Shown in pieces: positions 18,201 to 27,909 of a DNA stretch of 36,127 bases. Each line of letters starts with the position of its first letter. Position 1 is the first letter of the stretch. Source of the DNA: Bacteroidota bacterium (GTDB lineage: Bacteria > Bacteroidota > Bacteroidia > Chitinophagales > Saprospiraceae); contig JAKOXM010000473.1 of the NCBI GenBank assembly GCA_029781095.1, positions 1-36,127 of the forward strand, written 5' to 3'. The notes beneath the pieces are model-generated. The model saw only the letters and a list, made by a program, of their open reading frames with translations. It was not told the origin of the DNA and did no database searches. A program made the position numbers and the translations under genes.

Positions 18201-19066
18201 CCAACTGGACGAGCGAGAAAAATACCAATGCCTTGATCGCCAGGTTGTTGCACAACTACAGCATCAAAGTAAACGAAGAAGTAGGCCGCTACAAGCGTGA
18301 GAAATTCAACATCAGCATCGGTGACGAACTCCCCGCAGGCGTGTTGAAACTGGCGAAAGTTTACCTCGCTAAAAAGCGCAAACTCAAAGTGGGCGACAAA
18401 CTCGCAGGCCGCCACGGTAACAAAGGGATCGTAAGCCGTATCGTCCGGATGGAAGACATGCCTTTCCTTGCTGACGGCACCGCGGTAGATATCGTACTCA
18501 ACCCGCTGGGCGTACCTTCCCGTATGAACCTCGGTCAGATATTTGAAACGGTACTCGGATGGTCGGGCGATCGTCTTGGTCTCAAATTCGCCACCCCGAT
18601 CTTCGACGGAGCCAAAACCCACGAAGTGGAAGAGTGGATCGAAAAAGCCGGCTTGCCGGAATTGGGCCAGACATTCCTCCACGACGGCGAAACGGGCGAC
18701 CGCTTCCACCAGAAGGCGACAGTAGGCATCATTTATATGCTCAAACTCAGCCACATGGTGGACGACAAGATGCACGCACGTTCGATCGGTCCATACTCTC
18801 TCATCACCCAGCAACCACTCGGCGGTAAAGCCCAGTTCGGTGGCCAGCGTTTCGGTGAGATGGAGGTGTGGGCACTCGAAGCCTACGGCGCATCCAATAT
18901 CCTGCAGGAACTGCTGACCTACAAGTCGGATGATATCCAGGGTCGTGCGAAAGCCTATGAGGCCATCGTAAAAGGCGACAACCTGCCGGATGCCAATATA
19001 CCGGAATCATTCAACGTACTCGTGCACGAATTGCGCGGTCTGGCGCTGGATGTGAAGTTTGAATAA
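15227..19066 (+). CDS. rpoB: DNA-directed RNA polymerase subunit beta
   Basis: A 1279-aa catalytic-core subunit. The rifampicin pocket region ([20 protein letters not shown], with Asp486 and the downstream His, Arg, Ser and Leu) is of the sensitive type. Other family blocks include [12 protein letters not shown] and the C-terminal [19 protein letters not shown] prefer the ATG at 15227 (MTNNGISNG) over the GTG at 15185 because recalled Bacteroidota homologues begin shortly before RVNF and the first 14 residues of the longer form look non-conserved. One oddity is Thr530, where the motif [10 protein letters not shown] usually has Pro. It starts 291 nt after rplL and is followed by a glycosyltransferase-like gene rather than rpoC. 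Confidence 0.98.
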   Translation: MTNNGISNGANHKTGVQERVNFGKIRLAGHYPDLLEIQLKSFQEYFQLETTPENRINEGLYRVFQENFPITDARNIFNLEFLDYFIDPPRYTIDECMQRGLTYSVPLKAKLRLSCNDPEHIDFQTIVQDVFLGNIPYMTPKGTFVINGAERVIVSQLHRSPGVFFGQSYHPNGTKIYSARVIPFKGAWMEFATDINLVMYAYIDRKKKFPVTTLLRAIGFDTDKAILDLFNLADEIACTRDNLEASVGRKLAARVLKSWTEDFVDEDTGEVVTIERNEIILERDTMLDEENIELILDAGTTTIILQRTDIDEDFSIIYNTLQKDPTSSEIEAVTYIYRQLRGSDPPDDETARGIIEKLFFSDKRYNLGEVGRFKINRKLGHNIDENNLVLTKEDIIAIVRYIVSLINNKSEIDDIDHLSNRRVRTVGEQLYAQFGVGLARMARTIRERMNVRDNEVFTPVDLINARTLSSVINSFFGTSQLSQFLDQTNPLSEITHKRRISALGPGGLSRERAGFEVRDVHYSHYGRLCTIETPEGPNIGLISTLCTHAKINKMGFLETPYRRVKDGKVVMEGNEEYLSAEAEDYMKIAQANTPVGENGAFLNDRVKAREHGDFPILSPEEVEYIDVAPNQIVGVSASLIPFLENDDANRALMGSNMQRQAVPLIRPHSPIVGTGLEAKVARDSRMLINAEGSGVVEYVDANEIVINYDRTEEDQLVSFEDARKTYTLTKFMRTNQGTCINLKPIVRRGQRVEEGDILCEGYATENGELALGQNLKVAFMPWKGYNFEDAIVLSERVVQEDIFTSIHIEHFELDVRDTKLGEEELTADIPNVSEEATKDLDENGIIRIGAWAKEGDILIGKITPKGETDPTPEEKLLRAIFGDKAGDVKDASLKVPPSINGVVIDKQLFARAKKDKVQKESEKALLDRLDDEHAIALNKLKTILIDKLQVLVKDKTTNGIRSIYGSEMAPKGTKLSVQVLREQIEYSEVDYTNWTSEKNTNALIARLLHNYSIKVNEEVGRYKREKFNISIGDELPAGVLKLAKVYLAKKRKLKVGDKLAGRHGNKGIVSRIVRMEDMPFLADGTAVDIVLNPLGVPSRMNLGQIFETVLGWSGDRLGLKFATPIFDGAKTHEVEEWIEKAGLPELGQTFLHDGETGDRFHQKATVGIIYMLKLSHMVDDKMHARSIGPYSLITQQPLGGKAQFGGQRFGEMEVWALEAYGASNILQELLTYKSDDIQGRAKAYEAIVKGDNLPDANIPESFNVLVHELRGLALDVKFE

Positions 19067-19068
19067 AC

Positions 19069-19172
19069 AAGGTTTCAGTGTTTCAAAGTTTCAAGGTTTC
19101 AGGGTTATTGTTTTCAAAAAACTTCTAATCCTGAAACCTTGAAACTTTGAAACCCTGAAACCCCGAAACCCG
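19069..19172. repeat. Inverted array of degenerate octamers (after rpoB)
   Basis: The left arm 19069-19108 is five 8-mers (AAGGTTTC, AGTGTTTC, AAAGTTTC, AAGGTTTC, AGGGTTAT). The right arm 19133-19172 is exactly five on the opposite strand (CGGGTTTC, GGGGTTTC, AGGGTTTC, AAAGTTTC, AAGGTTTC). This is the clearest member of the family. It fills nearly the whole rpoB downstream spacer and ends 3 nt before the next start codon. Confidence 0.88.
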
Positions 19173-19175
19173 ATA

Positions 19176-20252
19176 ATGGAGTACATCTGCACCTGGATTT
19201 ACCTGGACAGCCCGGAAGAAAGTTCGGAGTATCCGCAAGTTGGAAAAAAATCGCATTTGCCTGATTTTCAAAAAGTTTATTGGAAATGTGTGGCCGTTTT
19301 TTTCGCTTGCAGTACCCGGTTCAATCCGCAAAGGCGACATGTGCTTTTTACCAACAGGCAACAACAGGATATCCCGGAAGTAGATGGATTCGACCTCGGC
19401 AGTTTTTTGAAAGACCTGGATGTAGAGATCGTCACGATCCCGCTCAGCTGGCAGACGCCGGAAGGGTATTTTGGAAAATGGCGCAATCAGTTCTACATTT
19501 TTGATATTTTACAGTTCATTGAAAATCAATATGGTTCGCAACCCGATGCGCGACGAATTTCCAGATCCGTCGAATCGAACACTGCAAAAACGGACTGGGA
19601 AATCCGTCGAACGGATAATTCCGAGCCGTGTTTTGTCGTCCTCGATTCGGATTGTATCGTCAATAGTGCTTTGGATGAATTGTTTGATTCGATACGCCGG
19701 TACGGGCTCCTGGCCTTGCCAATGCCTTACAGCGAAACGCACTACATCAATGGCGTGACGCGGGAAGACATGCGGTGGATATACACGGATCTCGACGGCA
19801 GCGATCCCGGAAATAACCCCGTTTATTATGGCGGGGAAATTTTTGCGGCTGCGCTTCCGGTTATCCGGCAGATCAACCGTATCGCTCCGGTCGTTTGGAA
19901 CAAAATGCTGGATCGATTTCGGGCAGGACAACCCAAACTGAATGAAGAAGCCCATTTTCTGAGCTATTGTTACCACAAAATCGGTGGTTTTGGTTCCTTG
20001 GAGGGCTTTATCAAGCGGATCTGGACCTCGCCGAAATATTCAAACGTCGAGCCCAAAGATATCCGATTGCCGATCTGGCACCTTCCCTCTGAAAAAACGG
20101 GAGGTATTGCGTTGCTCTTTAAGAATCTCGCAGCCGGAAACTGGAATTCAGACGAGTTGGGCGGGTATGTGGGTGTGCCGAATCGGAAAAAATACCTCAA
20201 CCTGAAACACTGGATCAGGTATACACGGGTATACAAAATGCTAAAAAATTGA
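19176..20252 (+). CDS. Glycosyltransferase-like protein inserted between rpoB and rpoC
   Basis: A 358-aa protein with no signal peptide or membrane span. The centre resembles a GT-A type nucleotide-sugar transferase: FVVLDSDCIV with a DxD-like Asp157-Ser158-Asp159 (metal and sugar-nucleotide binding), a YYGGEIFAA block near 218-226 and an acidic NEEAHFLSYCYH motif (Asn256 to His260) that may supply catalytic acids. The C-terminal part is basic and aromatic. I cannot name the family or the acceptor. It reads in the same direction as rpoB and rpoC, 109 nt after one and 67 nt before the other, so it must be transcribed with them or stop them. It may be a late insertion into the operon. Confidence 0.7.
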   Translation: MEYICTWIYLDSPEESSEYPQVGKKSHLPDFQKVYWKCVAVFFACSTRFNPQRRHVLFTNRQQQDIPEVDGFDLGSFLKDLDVEIVTIPLSWQTPEGYFGKWRNQFYIFDILQFIENQYGSQPDARRISRSVESNTAKTDWEIRRTDNSEPCFVVLDSDCIVNSALDELFDSIRRYGLLALPMPYSETHYINGVTREDMRWIYTDLDGSDPGNNPVYYGGEIFAAALPVIRQINRIAPVVWNKMLDRFRAGQPKLNEEAHFLSYCYHKIGGFGSLEGFIKRIWTSPKYSNVEPKDIRLPIWHLPSEKTGGIALLFKNLAAGNWNSDELGGYVGVPNRKKYLNLKHWIRYTRVYKMLKN

Positions 20253-20280
20253 TTTTCAACATATTTTAATAACCTCTTTG

Positions 20281-20297
20281 AAACCGCCGGTTTTTTT
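20281..20297 (+). terminator. Weak terminator-like hairpin before rpoC
   Basis: AAACC pairs with GGTTT over a 3-nt loop, followed by more T (T-run 20291-20297). The 5-bp stem is short, so strong termination ahead of rpoC is unlikely. Confidence 0.3.
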
Positions 20298-20319
20298 GAA
20301 CTTTTGAACAATTCTGCAT

Positions 20320-23300
20320 ATGCCTTTCAAAAAGAAAAGCAACAAAACCGATCAGGGCTTCGACAGCATTACTATTTCGCTGGCCAGCCCCGACGAAATC
20401 CTTGAGCGCAGCTACGGCGAAGTGCTCAAGCCGGAAACCATCAACTATCGCTCCTACAAACCCGAACGCGACGGTTTGTTCTGTGAGCGTATTTTCGGAC
20501 CGGTCAAAGACTACGAATGCTATTGCGGCAAGTACAAACGTATCCGTTACAAGGGTATCGTATGCGACCGCTGTGGTGTCGAAGTGACTGAAAAGAAAGT
20601 ACGTCGCGAGCGTATGGGGCATATTCGCCTCGTTGTGCCGGTGGTGCATATCTGGTTTTTCAAGAGTCTGCCGAACAAAATCGGCTACCTGTTGGGTGTT
20701 TCGTCCAAAAAACTGGAAACCATCGTTTACTACGAACGCTACGTGGTGATCCAGCCCGGCATAAAAGCTGATGAAGGTATCAGCAAAATGGACTTGCTCA
20801 CCGAGGAAGAATACCTGGAGATCCTCGACGCACTGCCCAAGGAAAACCAGATGCTTGACGATTCGCACCCGGACAAGTTTGTGGCGAAAATGGGCGCCGA
20901 AGCGGTCTTCTCCCTGTTGAGTACGCTCAACCTCGACGACCTGTCGGCGCAGCTCCGCCACGAAGCCCACAGCGAAACCAGCCAGGCTAAAAAGACGGAG
21001 GCCAACAAACGCCTGCGTGTTGTGGAGGCCTTCCGCGCCGGACTTGACACCAGTGGTCAGCGCCCTGAATGGGCAATCATTCAGTACCTGCCCGTTGTGC
21101 CGCCCGAACTGCGCCCGCTGGTGCCGCTCGACGGTGGCCGGTTTGCCTCCTCCGATCTCAACGATTTGTATCGTCGTGTGATCATTCGCAACAACCGCCT
21201 CAAGCGCCTCCTCGAGATCAAAGCGCCTGAAGTTATCCTGCGTAACGAAAAACGCATGTTGCAGGAGGCCGTTGACTCGCTGTTCGACAACTCGCGCAAA
21301 TCAAACGCCGTGAAAGCCGAAGGCGGCCGGGCTCTCAAATCCTTGTCGGATATCCTGAAAGGAAAGCAGGGGCGTTTCCGTCAAAACCTGCTCGGTAAAC
21401 GTGTCGATTACTCCGGACGTTCGGTGATCGTCGTTGGCCCCACGCTGAAACTGCACGAGTGCGGTATCCCGAAGGCTATGGCTGCCGAATTGTTCAAGCC
21501 GTTCATTATCAGAAAATTAATAGAGCGCGGCATCGTTAAAACGGTGAAATCTGCAAAAAAACTTGTCGACAGAAAAGACCAGGTAATCTGGGAAATTCTG
21601 GAAAACATCCTGCGCGGACACCCCGTTCTTCTCAACAGGGCCCCGACGCTTCACCGCCTTTCGATACAGGCATTCCAGCCGCGGCTCATTGAAGGCAAGG
21701 CTATCCAGCTGCACCCGCTCGTTTGTACGGCTTTCAACGCCGACTTCGACGGTGACCAGATGGCCGTGCACGTGCCGCTGAGCCACGCAGCCATCCTGGA
21801 AGCGCAGGTGCTTATGTTGTCAAGCCACAACATGCTCAACCCGCAGGACGGTTCGCCGATCACGCTGCCTTCGCAGGACATGGTATTGGGTCTTTATTAC
21901 CTGACCAAGGAGCGCAAATCGATCCCGGAAAATCCGGTAAAAGGAGAAGGTCGCCGTTTTTATTCCACGGAAGAGGTGGTGATCGCCTACAACGAAGGGC
22001 AGCTCGACCTGCACGCCGGTATTGAATGCCGCATCCCTGTTGAAGGGAGCAACGGAGAGACCACCTATCAGCGACTTAAAACAACGGTTGGCCGGGTGCT
22101 TTTCAACCAGGCTGTTCCGCAAGGCGTTCCCTATATCAACGATCTGCTTACAAAGCGGAACCTGAAGGTCATCATCGGGGAAATATTGAACCATACCAGT
22201 TTTAAAACGACTGCGGAATTCCTCGATTCGATCAAGGAACTGGGCTTCGGCTGGGCGTTCAAAGCCGGCCTCTCGTTCAATCTCGGCGACCTGGTCATTC
22301 CGAATTTGAAAAAAATTGCTCTGGAAGCGGCCCAGGTTGAAGTAGACGAGGTGTGGGAGAACTATAACATGGGTCTCATCACCTACAACGAACGCTACAA
22401 CCAGATTATCGACAAATGGACATTCGCCGATAACCGGATTACCGACCAGTTGATGAAAGAATTGAGCAGCCACAAGCAGGGATTCAACTCCGTGTTCATG
22501 ATGCTCGACTCCGGTGCACGTGGTTCCAAACAACAGATCAAACAGTTGTGCGGACTTCGCGGCCTTATGGCCAAACCGCGTAAATCGGGCGATACCGGCG
22601 GCGCCATTATCGAAAACCCGATCCTGTCCAACTTCCTGGAAGGGCTGTCCGTACAGGAGTTCTTTATCTCCACGCACGGCGCCCGCAAAGGTTTGGCTGA
22701 TACGGCGTTGAAAACGGCTGACGCAGGTTACCTGACCCGCCGTCTGGTAGACGTTGCCCAGGATGTCGTAATCCGCGAGGTTGACTGCAATACCCTGCGG
22801 GGCATCGATACAACGGCGCTGAAAGAAGGCGATAAGGTCATCCAGAATTTGAAAGACCGGATCAAAGGCCGTTACAGCCTCTACGATATTTACCATCCGG
22901 AAACGGAAGATGTTATCGTGGCAGCAGGTGAATACATCACTGATGCGATCGCAAACCAGATTGAAACCGCTGAAATAGAAAGCGTTGCGATCCGTTCGGT
23001 GCTGACCTGCGAAAGCCGGCACGGGGTCTGCGCCAAATGCTACGGCAAAAACCTGGCTACCGGCCGTATTGCCGAAATGGGCGATGCAACAGGTATCATC
23101 GCAGCACAGTCCATCGGCGAACCGGGTACGCAGCTCACGCTTCGTACCTTCCACACGGGTGGTACGGCTATGATTGGCCAGACGGAAAACGACATTACTG
23201 CGCGTAACAACGGCAAACTGGAGTTTGACTCCATCCGCACTGTAGATGGTACGAACAACGAAGGTAAACCGGTGAAAGTCGTCGTATCCCGTACCGGAGA

Positions 23301-24627
23301 AATCCGTATGGTGGATCCGAAAACGAACCGCACCCTGTCAAACAACTACATTCCGTACGGCGCATTTTTGTTCGTCACGGACGGCCAGGAGGTTCAGCGT
23401 GGTGACAAGATATGCTCATGGGACCCCTTCAACGCCGTGATCGTGAGCGAATTCAAGGGTATTATTCGCTATCATAACCTCGAAGAAGGCACCAACTTCC
23501 GCATGGAACGCGATGACCAGACCGGCTTTGCCGAGAAAGTGGTTATTGAAAGCAAGAACAAGCGGAAGATTCCGTCTATATCGGTGGCCGATCCCAAAAC
23601 GGGCGAGGACCTTAAAAACTACTCGCTTCCAATCGGCGCCTATATCTCGGTTGACGATGAGGAAGAAGTGAACTCGGGCCAGCAGATTGTGAAAATCCCG
23701 CGTAAACTTGGTAAAATCGCCGATATCACGGGCGGTCTGCCTCGTGTAACGGAACTGTTCGAAGCGCGTAACCCGTCGAACCCGGCAGTTGTGGCGGAAA
23801 TTGACGGCGTCGTTACCTTCGGCGCCCTCAAACGCGGCAACCGTGAAAGCATGATCGAAGCAAAAGACGGTCAAAAACGCAAATACCTGGTTCCACTTAC
23901 CAAACACGTGTTGGTTCAGGATGGCGACTTTGTGCGCGCCGGCACTGCTCTGACGGAAGGCACCATCGCAGTAAAAGACATCCTCGCTATCAGGGGCCCG
24001 TTTGCTGCGTCGTCCTATCTTGTGAATGGCGTCCAGGAGGTATACCGCTCACAGGGCATCACGATCAATGACAAACACATCGAAGTCATTGTGCGTCAGA
24101 TGCTGCGCCGCCTCGAGATCGTCGATCCGGGTGATACGCACTTCCTCCAGGGCGAGCCGGTTGAACGCAACGAGTTTATTGACTACAACGACTGGATCTT
24201 CGACAAGAAATTTGTCACCGATCCGGGCGATAGCACCAAACTGAAAGCAGGCGCTCTCGTGACATTGCGTCAGGTTCGGGAAGAGAATTCGTTCCTCAAA
24301 CGCAACGATAAAAAGCTCGTGGAATACCGCGACGCACTCCCGGCAACGGCCGTTTCGATGCTCCTCGGTATCACCAAAGCATCGCTCGGTACAGAATCGT
24401 GGATTTCAGCCGCTTCGTTCCAGGAGACGACCAAGGTGCTCAGCACAGCCGCCATTGCAGCGAAGAAAGACCACCTCATGGGCTTGAAAGAGAATGTGAT
24501 CGTGGGCAAGAAGATCCCGGCAGGTACCGGTATGCGCGAATATGAACGCCTGCAAGTCACCAGCATCGGACGTCCGTTCCGCGACCAGCGCGACGACGAC
24601 GGTGTGCTGGTTGACGACGAGGTATAA
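20320..24627 (+). CDS. rpoC: DNA-directed RNA polymerase subunit beta'
   Basis: A 1435-aa catalytic subunit. Zinc site 1 is Cys67, Cys69, Cys82, Cys85. The Mg-binding NADFDGDQM lies at residues 473-481. Zinc site 2 is Cys823 with Cys897, Cys904 and Cys907. The bridge and trigger helix region ([19 protein letters not shown]) and the long Bacteroidota-type C-terminal insertions are present. Length fits the phylum. It is separated from rpoB by one foreign gene and ends the operon, with a strong terminator 33 nt downstream. Confidence 0.99.
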   Translation: MPFKKKSNKTDQGFDSITISLASPDEILERSYGEVLKPETINYRSYKPERDGLFCERIFGPVKDYECYCGKYKRIRYKGIVCDRCGVEVTEKKVRRERMGHIRLVVPVVHIWFFKSLPNKIGYLLGVSSKKLETIVYYERYVVIQPGIKADEGISKMDLLTEEEYLEILDALPKENQMLDDSHPDKFVAKMGAEAVFSLLSTLNLDDLSAQLRHEAHSETSQAKKTEANKRLRVVEAFRAGLDTSGQRPEWAIIQYLPVVPPELRPLVPLDGGRFASSDLNDLYRRVIIRNNRLKRLLEIKAPEVILRNEKRMLQEAVDSLFDNSRKSNAVKAEGGRALKSLSDILKGKQGRFRQNLLGKRVDYSGRSVIVVGPTLKLHECGIPKAMAAELFKPFIIRKLIERGIVKTVKSAKKLVDRKDQVIWEILENILRGHPVLLNRAPTLHRLSIQAFQPRLIEGKAIQLHPLVCTAFNADFDGDQMAVHVPLSHAAILEAQVLMLSSHNMLNPQDGSPITLPSQDMVLGLYYLTKERKSIPENPVKGEGRRFYSTEEVVIAYNEGQLDLHAGIECRIPVEGSNGETTYQRLKTTVGRVLFNQAVPQGVPYINDLLTKRNLKVIIGEILNHTSFKTTAEFLDSIKELGFGWAFKAGLSFNLGDLVIPNLKKIALEAAQVEVDEVWENYNMGLITYNERYNQIIDKWTFADNRITDQLMKELSSHKQGFNSVFMMLDSGARGSKQQIKQLCGLRGLMAKPRKSGDTGGAIIENPILSNFLEGLSVQEFFISTHGARKGLADTALKTADAGYLTRRLVDVAQDVVIREVDCNTLRGIDTTALKEGDKVIQNLKDRIKGRYSLYDIYHPETEDVIVAAGEYITDAIANQIETAEIESVAIRSVLTCESRHGVCAKCYGKNLATGRIAEMGDATGIIAAQSIGEPGTQLTLRTFHTGGTAMIGQTENDITARNNGKLEFDSIRTVDGTNNEGKPVKVVVSRTGEIRMVDPKTNRTLSNNYIPYGAFLFVTDGQEVQRGDKICSWDPFNAVIVSEFKGIIRYHNLEEGTNFRMERDDQTGFAEKVVIESKNKRKIPSISVADPKTGEDLKNYSLPIGAYISVDDEEEVNSGQQIVKIPRKLGKIADITGGLPRVTELFEARNPSNPAVVAEIDGVVTFGALKRGNRESMIEAKDGQKRKYLVPLTKHVLVQDGDFVRAGTALTEGTIAVKDILAIRGPFAASSYLVNGVQEVYRSQGITINDKHIEVIVRQMLRRLEIVDPGDTHFLQGEPVERNEFIDYNDWIFDKKFVTDPGDSTKLKAGALVTLRQVREENSFLKRNDKKLVEYRDALPATAVSMLLGITKASLGTESWISAASFQETTKVLSTAAIAAKKDHLMGLKENVIVGKKIPAGTGMREYERLQVTSIGRPFRDQRDDDGVLVDDEV

Positions 24628-24659
24628 TATCCGGCATTCCGTTCCCGAAATATAATTAG

Positions 24660-24702
24660 GCCGCCGCTCCTCCCGAATCGGGGAAGGAGCGGCGGCTTTT
24701 TT
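24660..24702 (+). terminator. Rho-independent terminator after rpoC
   Basis: GCCGCCGCTCC pairs with GGAGCGGCGGC (11 bp, extended by TCCC/GGGA with a bulge), followed by six T. It closes the tRNA-tuf-rpl-rpo operon. The opposite strand lacks a T-run, so it is probably one-directional. Confidence 0.93.
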
Positions 24703-24714
24703 ATGCCGGGGAGG

Positions 24715-26622
24715 TTAATTTTTTACAAAGGGAATAACCTTCCGCTCCTGTTCCGTATGCACGACGGCAAAATAGATGCCCGCCGGCAATCGACCGGTTT
24801 CTACGGGCAATACCGCTTCACGATTGATTTCAAATTCCCAGTTCAGGTCGGTTGGCGCGCCGGCGGCATCGAAAATTTCCACGCGCACTTTTGCGGATTT
24901 TTGCGCAAAAACATACAATTCGCCGGCGTCATCGACTACGTTGGGGCGGAAAACAGCCTGGAAAGATTCGCCGCCGATCTCCAATGCCCTGACAGGTGAA
25001 AGAGCGCTGCTCCCGTCGGCATCTACCTGGTTCAGACGGAAAAAATGCGTTCCCGGCGGCAGGGCCGGGACCCGAAACGAGTATTCGACAGATGCGCCGA
25101 TATCGCCCGTTCCTGCGACAAAACCTTCTTTTTCCCAGGTTTTTGCAAAAGCGCTGTGCTGTACCTCAAAACCCGTATTGTGCGTTTCGCTCGCCGTTTC
25201 CCAATGCAGCAAGGCATCATGATCGAGGGCTTCCACCGTAAAACTTGTCAATTCGACGGGCAGTCCTATTGGCGACAGGGCCACATTCAGGGTGGTAAGC
25301 ACGCCATTGGACAGCGAAACAGATGTTGAATAGGGTACATAACCCGTTTTACTGACCAGAACGGTGAAGGAGCCGTTTTGTAATTGACCCATTTTATACA
25401 AACCCGTTGCGCCGCTGGTTTCGGTGAGGTTTGTGGCGATTATTTTCACCTGCGCGCCGTTCAGGGGGAAACCCGTTGATATGTCGGTGATCTGACCTTC
25501 CAGGTAACATCCCCGCACATAATTTGGCGTCAGCACCCACAGTTCGCCCGTGCCGTTGGCAACCCCTTCCGCGTTGATAACCGAAGCGAGGATATTTCCG
25601 GACGGCAAATAAGGATAAACGCCCCAGCATCCCTGGAAACCGCTACCGGAACCATTGGGGTATGTATCATAATTACCGGTCTGTACCATATTGGCCGGTC
25701 GCGAGACATCCACGATGGTGAAACCGTCTCTGTACCACGATGTTACAGCGTAGTCATTGATAATGTGTGTGTTGTGTACAATGGAACTGCTGCCCGGGTT
25801 GCTTTGTATTTTATCCAGCAAAGTAATATTGGCCGTGTTGGAAATATCGTAGGCAGTGAGAAACGAATTGCTTACTTCGTCCGTCGTGAACAGCGTATTT
25901 CCCGAACGCCAGGTGTTGTGGGTAAAAAGGCCCGGCGTCGACTGGGTCGTTATCAGGGTTGGATTGCTTTTGTTGGAGGTATTCACGATCGAGAAGAATC
26001 CGCTATAAACATGCGCTGAATACATGATGTCGTTGTCTACGAACCCGTCGTGCACGTAATTGCCATTGCCCGAAAAACTGGAGTTGAATTTGCCTACATA
26101 ATGGGGGTTGTACGGATCTGCGTTCAGGTCGAATATGAGCGCCCTGCCGCCGTTGCTGTTATTGCTCAGCTGGCTTCCATAGACGTACAGATAACCTTTG
26201 GTTTCGTCGACGTGCAAGGCGTGGGCTTTTGTCAGCAAGCCGTTGATAGCGGCGTCGCCGAAGTAGCTGTGATAAGTCAGGTTGCTCCCCGGCAGGTTGG
26301 CAAGATCGACGACCAGCACACCGCCGCCGCCCTCCGAAACCACATATGCATAGTGCTGATACGTTTTTATCTCATGCCAGTCGCTCGACGGACCTGTTAT
26401 TTGAATAATTTGAGAGGGGTTATCCGGATTGGTCACGTCAACGATACTGAGGCCGTTTTTTGCACCGACGAGCGCATATTCATTGCCTCCGGCGGCATAA
26501 CCCCAAACGTTGGCAAGGTTCTGGCCCGGATAAGACAGGATGGAGCGAAAATCGACATTGACATTTTGAGCGCGCAGCGCCGGCGCGAGTACGGGGAGAA
26601 AGAATAAAAACAAAAAACGCAT
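24715..26622 (-). CDS. Secreted LVIVD-repeat (choice-of-anchor B type) protein with T9SS sorting tail
   Basis: A 635-aa exported protein. Residues 1-18 are a signal peptide (MRFLFLFFLPVLAPALRAQ). About 19-370 contain LVIVD-type beta-propeller repeats (ALVGAKNGLSIVDVTNPDNP, GVLVVDLANL, GFTIVDVSRPANM). About 375-455 is a carboxypeptidase-regulatory-like beta domain (LEGQITDISTGFPLNGAQVK). A fibronectin-like stretch (VELTSFTVEALDHDALLHWE) follows, and the end (LPAGIYFAVVHTE ... KVIPFVKN) is a type A T9SS C-terminal signal. It should be displayed on or released from the cell surface by type IX secretion. The true ligand is unknown. I used the internal ATG at 26622 because it begins a clear signal peptide. 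Single gene, converging on rpoC. Confidence 0.85.
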   Translation of the reverse strand: MRFLFLFFLPVLAPALRAQNVNVDFRSILSYPGQNLANVWGYAAGGNEYALVGAKNGLSIVDVTNPDNPSQIIQITGPSSDWHEIKTYQHYAYVVSEGGGGVLVVDLANLPGSNLTYHSYFGDAAINGLLTKAHALHVDETKGYLYVYGSQLSNNSNGGRALIFDLNADPYNPHYVGKFNSSFSGNGNYVHDGFVDNDIMYSAHVYSGFFSIVNTSNKSNPTLITTQSTPGLFTHNTWRSGNTLFTTDEVSNSFLTAYDISNTANITLLDKIQSNPGSSSIVHNTHIINDYAVTSWYRDGFTIVDVSRPANMVQTGNYDTYPNGSGSGFQGCWGVYPYLPSGNILASVINAEGVANGTGELWVLTPNYVRGCYLEGQITDISTGFPLNGAQVKIIATNLTETSGATGLYKMGQLQNGSFTVLVSKTGYVPYSTSVSLSNGVLTTLNVALSPIGLPVELTSFTVEALDHDALLHWETASETHNTGFEVQHSAFAKTWEKEGFVAGTGDIGASVEYSFRVPALPPGTHFFRLNQVDADGSSALSPVRALEIGGESFQAVFRPNVVDDAGELYVFAQKSAKVRVEIFDAAGAPTDLNWEFEINREAVLPVETGRLPAGIYFAVVHTEQERKVIPFVKN

Positions 26623-26774
26623 TTTGTAATATTTTATTCGGCAAAATAACAAACCGACCGCCGTTTTTTCATATAAAATCTTCGACAGACAGAGCAAACA
26701 ACGGATTTATTCAATCTGAAAGATGCTTTCAGGACCTTTTCCTGTATTGTCAGGATTTTTTGACCCAAAACAAA

Positions 26775-26806
26775 TTTGGAGTGTAAGCCCGTCTGTTCTA
26801 CTTTTG
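26775..26806 (+). promoter_or_regulatory. Promoter of the histidine operon
   Basis: TTTG at 26775-26778, a 20-bp gap, then TACTTTTG at 26799-26806: an exact match to the Bacteroidota housekeeping pattern. Transcription should begin within a few bases of 26812, so the leader ORF would have almost no 5' untranslated region. Confidence 0.75.
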
Positions 26807-26811
26807 CAGCC

Positions 26812-26874
26812 GTGAATATTATTTCAGTCATTGTACGGCACCATCACCATTCCTTGCCCGGCGGCAAGCGATGA
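26812..26874 (+). CDS. hisL: His operon leader peptide
   Basis: A 20-codon ORF from GTG at 26812 to TGA at 26872-26874 with four consecutive His codons (26839-26850, CAC CAT CAC CAT). The peptide is MNIISVIVRHHHHSLPGGKR with GTG read as Met. The GTG start is uncertain: no ATG is available in frame, and the promoter places the transcript start right at it, so the leader may be leaderless. Stalling at the His run when charged tRNA-His is scarce would drive attenuation of the operon. Confidence 0.75.
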   Translation: MNIISVIVRHHHHSLPGGKR

Positions 26875-26953
26875 GGTGTCCATGCATTCGATCAGATTCG
26901 TGCTTTCACCAAACCCGGCTTGTCCTGTCAGCGACAAGCCGGGTTTGTTTTTT
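26853..26953 (+). promoter_or_regulatory. Transcription attenuator of the his operon
   Basis: Three mutually exclusive pairings can be read. Hairpin 1 is CTTGCC (26853-26858) with GGCAAG (26863-26868). The terminator is a perfect 14-bp stem, 26911-26924 with 26933-26946, plus T6 at 26948-26953. An antiterminator can form between GGCAAGC (26863-26869) and GCTTGTC (26918-26924), 7 bp with one G-U. A ribosome stalled on the His codons would cover the left arm of hairpin 1 and free its right arm to block the terminator. Confidence 0.8.
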
Positions 26954-26995
26954 ATCAAACCAAATCCTCCACGGAGAAAAGTTCAGCAAAATCAT

Positions 26996-27850
26996 ATGTT
27001 ACGTATCGCTATTCAAAAGTCCGGCCGCCTGTTCGAAGATTCCATCGCATTGTTGCGCGACGCCGGAATTGTATTGGGCAGTAGCCCCAGTCGATTGTTG
27101 CGGGCGCAAGCCTCGAATTTTCCATTAGAGGTCATTTTTCTGCGCGACGACGACATCCCGGAATATGTGGAAGAAGGCGTTGTAGATGCCGGTGTGGTAG
27201 GGGAGAACGTTGTACTTGAAAAAAACAAAAGCATTCAGATCATCGATCGACTTGGTTTCGGAAAATGCCGTATGTGTATCGCGATGCCGAAAAATGCAAA
27301 GTACTCGGGCCTGGAAAGCCTTAATAATCTGCGTATTGCAACCACCTACAATCGTATTCTGACCGATTTTCTCGCGAAGAAACACATCCGGGCTGAAATA
27401 CACGCCATCAGCGGCGCCGTCGAAATTGCGCCGTCGCTCGGCCTCGCAGATGCTATATTTGATATCGTCGGAACCGGCAGCACCTTGCTGGCCAACGGAC
27501 TGCGGGAAGTGGAAACCCTCCTCGAATCGGAAGCGCTGCTGATTGCCGGGCCCTCGCTGCCACCTGACAAACAGGAAATACTCGACAGACTGCTCTTTCG
27601 CCTGAACGCCAACAGAAATGCGAAGGGACACCGTTATATTCTGATGAACGCACCCAACGCCCGGATACCGGATATAATCAGGTTGCTGCCGGGTATGAAG
27701 AGCCCAACTGTACTGCCGCTCGCACTGGAAGGCTGGAGCAGCCTGCACAGCGTGGTGCCCGAGGCCATATTTTGGGATGTGCTGGAGCAACTTAAACAGG
27801 CCGGAGCGGAAGGGATTCTGGTGATACCCATCGAACGGATGATCGTTTGA
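26996..27850 (+). CDS. hisG: ATP phosphoribosyltransferase, long form
   Basis: A 284-aa enzyme that joins ATP and PRPP, the first and feedback-controlled step of histidine synthesis. The catalytic domain starts MLRIAIQKSGRLFEDSIALL, has the PRPP loop DIVGTGSTLLANGL near 155-168, and the C-terminal regulatory domain (about 210-284, KGHRYILMNAPNARIPDI ... EGILVIPIERM) marks the hexameric long form that does not need HisZ. I reject the upstream extension to 26831 because it would run through the terminator hairpin and has no family similarity. The ATG at 26996 is 43 nt after the terminator T-run. Confidence 0.97.
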   Translation: MLRIAIQKSGRLFEDSIALLRDAGIVLGSSPSRLLRAQASNFPLEVIFLRDDDIPEYVEEGVVDAGVVGENVVLEKNKSIQIIDRLGFGKCRMCIAMPKNAKYSGLESLNNLRIATTYNRILTDFLAKKHIRAEIHAISGAVEIAPSLGLADAIFDIVGTGSTLLANGLREVETLLESEALLIAGPSLPPDKQEILDRLLFRLNANRNAKGHRYILMNAPNARIPDIIRLLPGMKSPTVLPLALEGWSSLHSVVPEAIFWDVLEQLKQAGAEGILVIPIERMIV

Positions 27851-27909
27851 AAAACAGCCTTTCATGGCTTCATTGCTGATGTTGGTTCATTGTTGTTAAT
27901 TACTTGAAA

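Noticed and set aside
16793-18814. Minus-strand ORF of 673 aa opposite rpoB
   Set aside because: It is antisense to essential rpoB with no domain; the composition is that of a reverse-complement reading frame.
26831-26995. N-terminal extension of HisG
   Set aside because: It would be translated through the His attenuator terminator and starts at TTG with no similarity to HisG.
26807-26995. T-box riboswitch upstream of hisG
   Set aside because: No T-box sequence or specifier stem is seen; a leader ORF with His codons and an attenuator explains the region.
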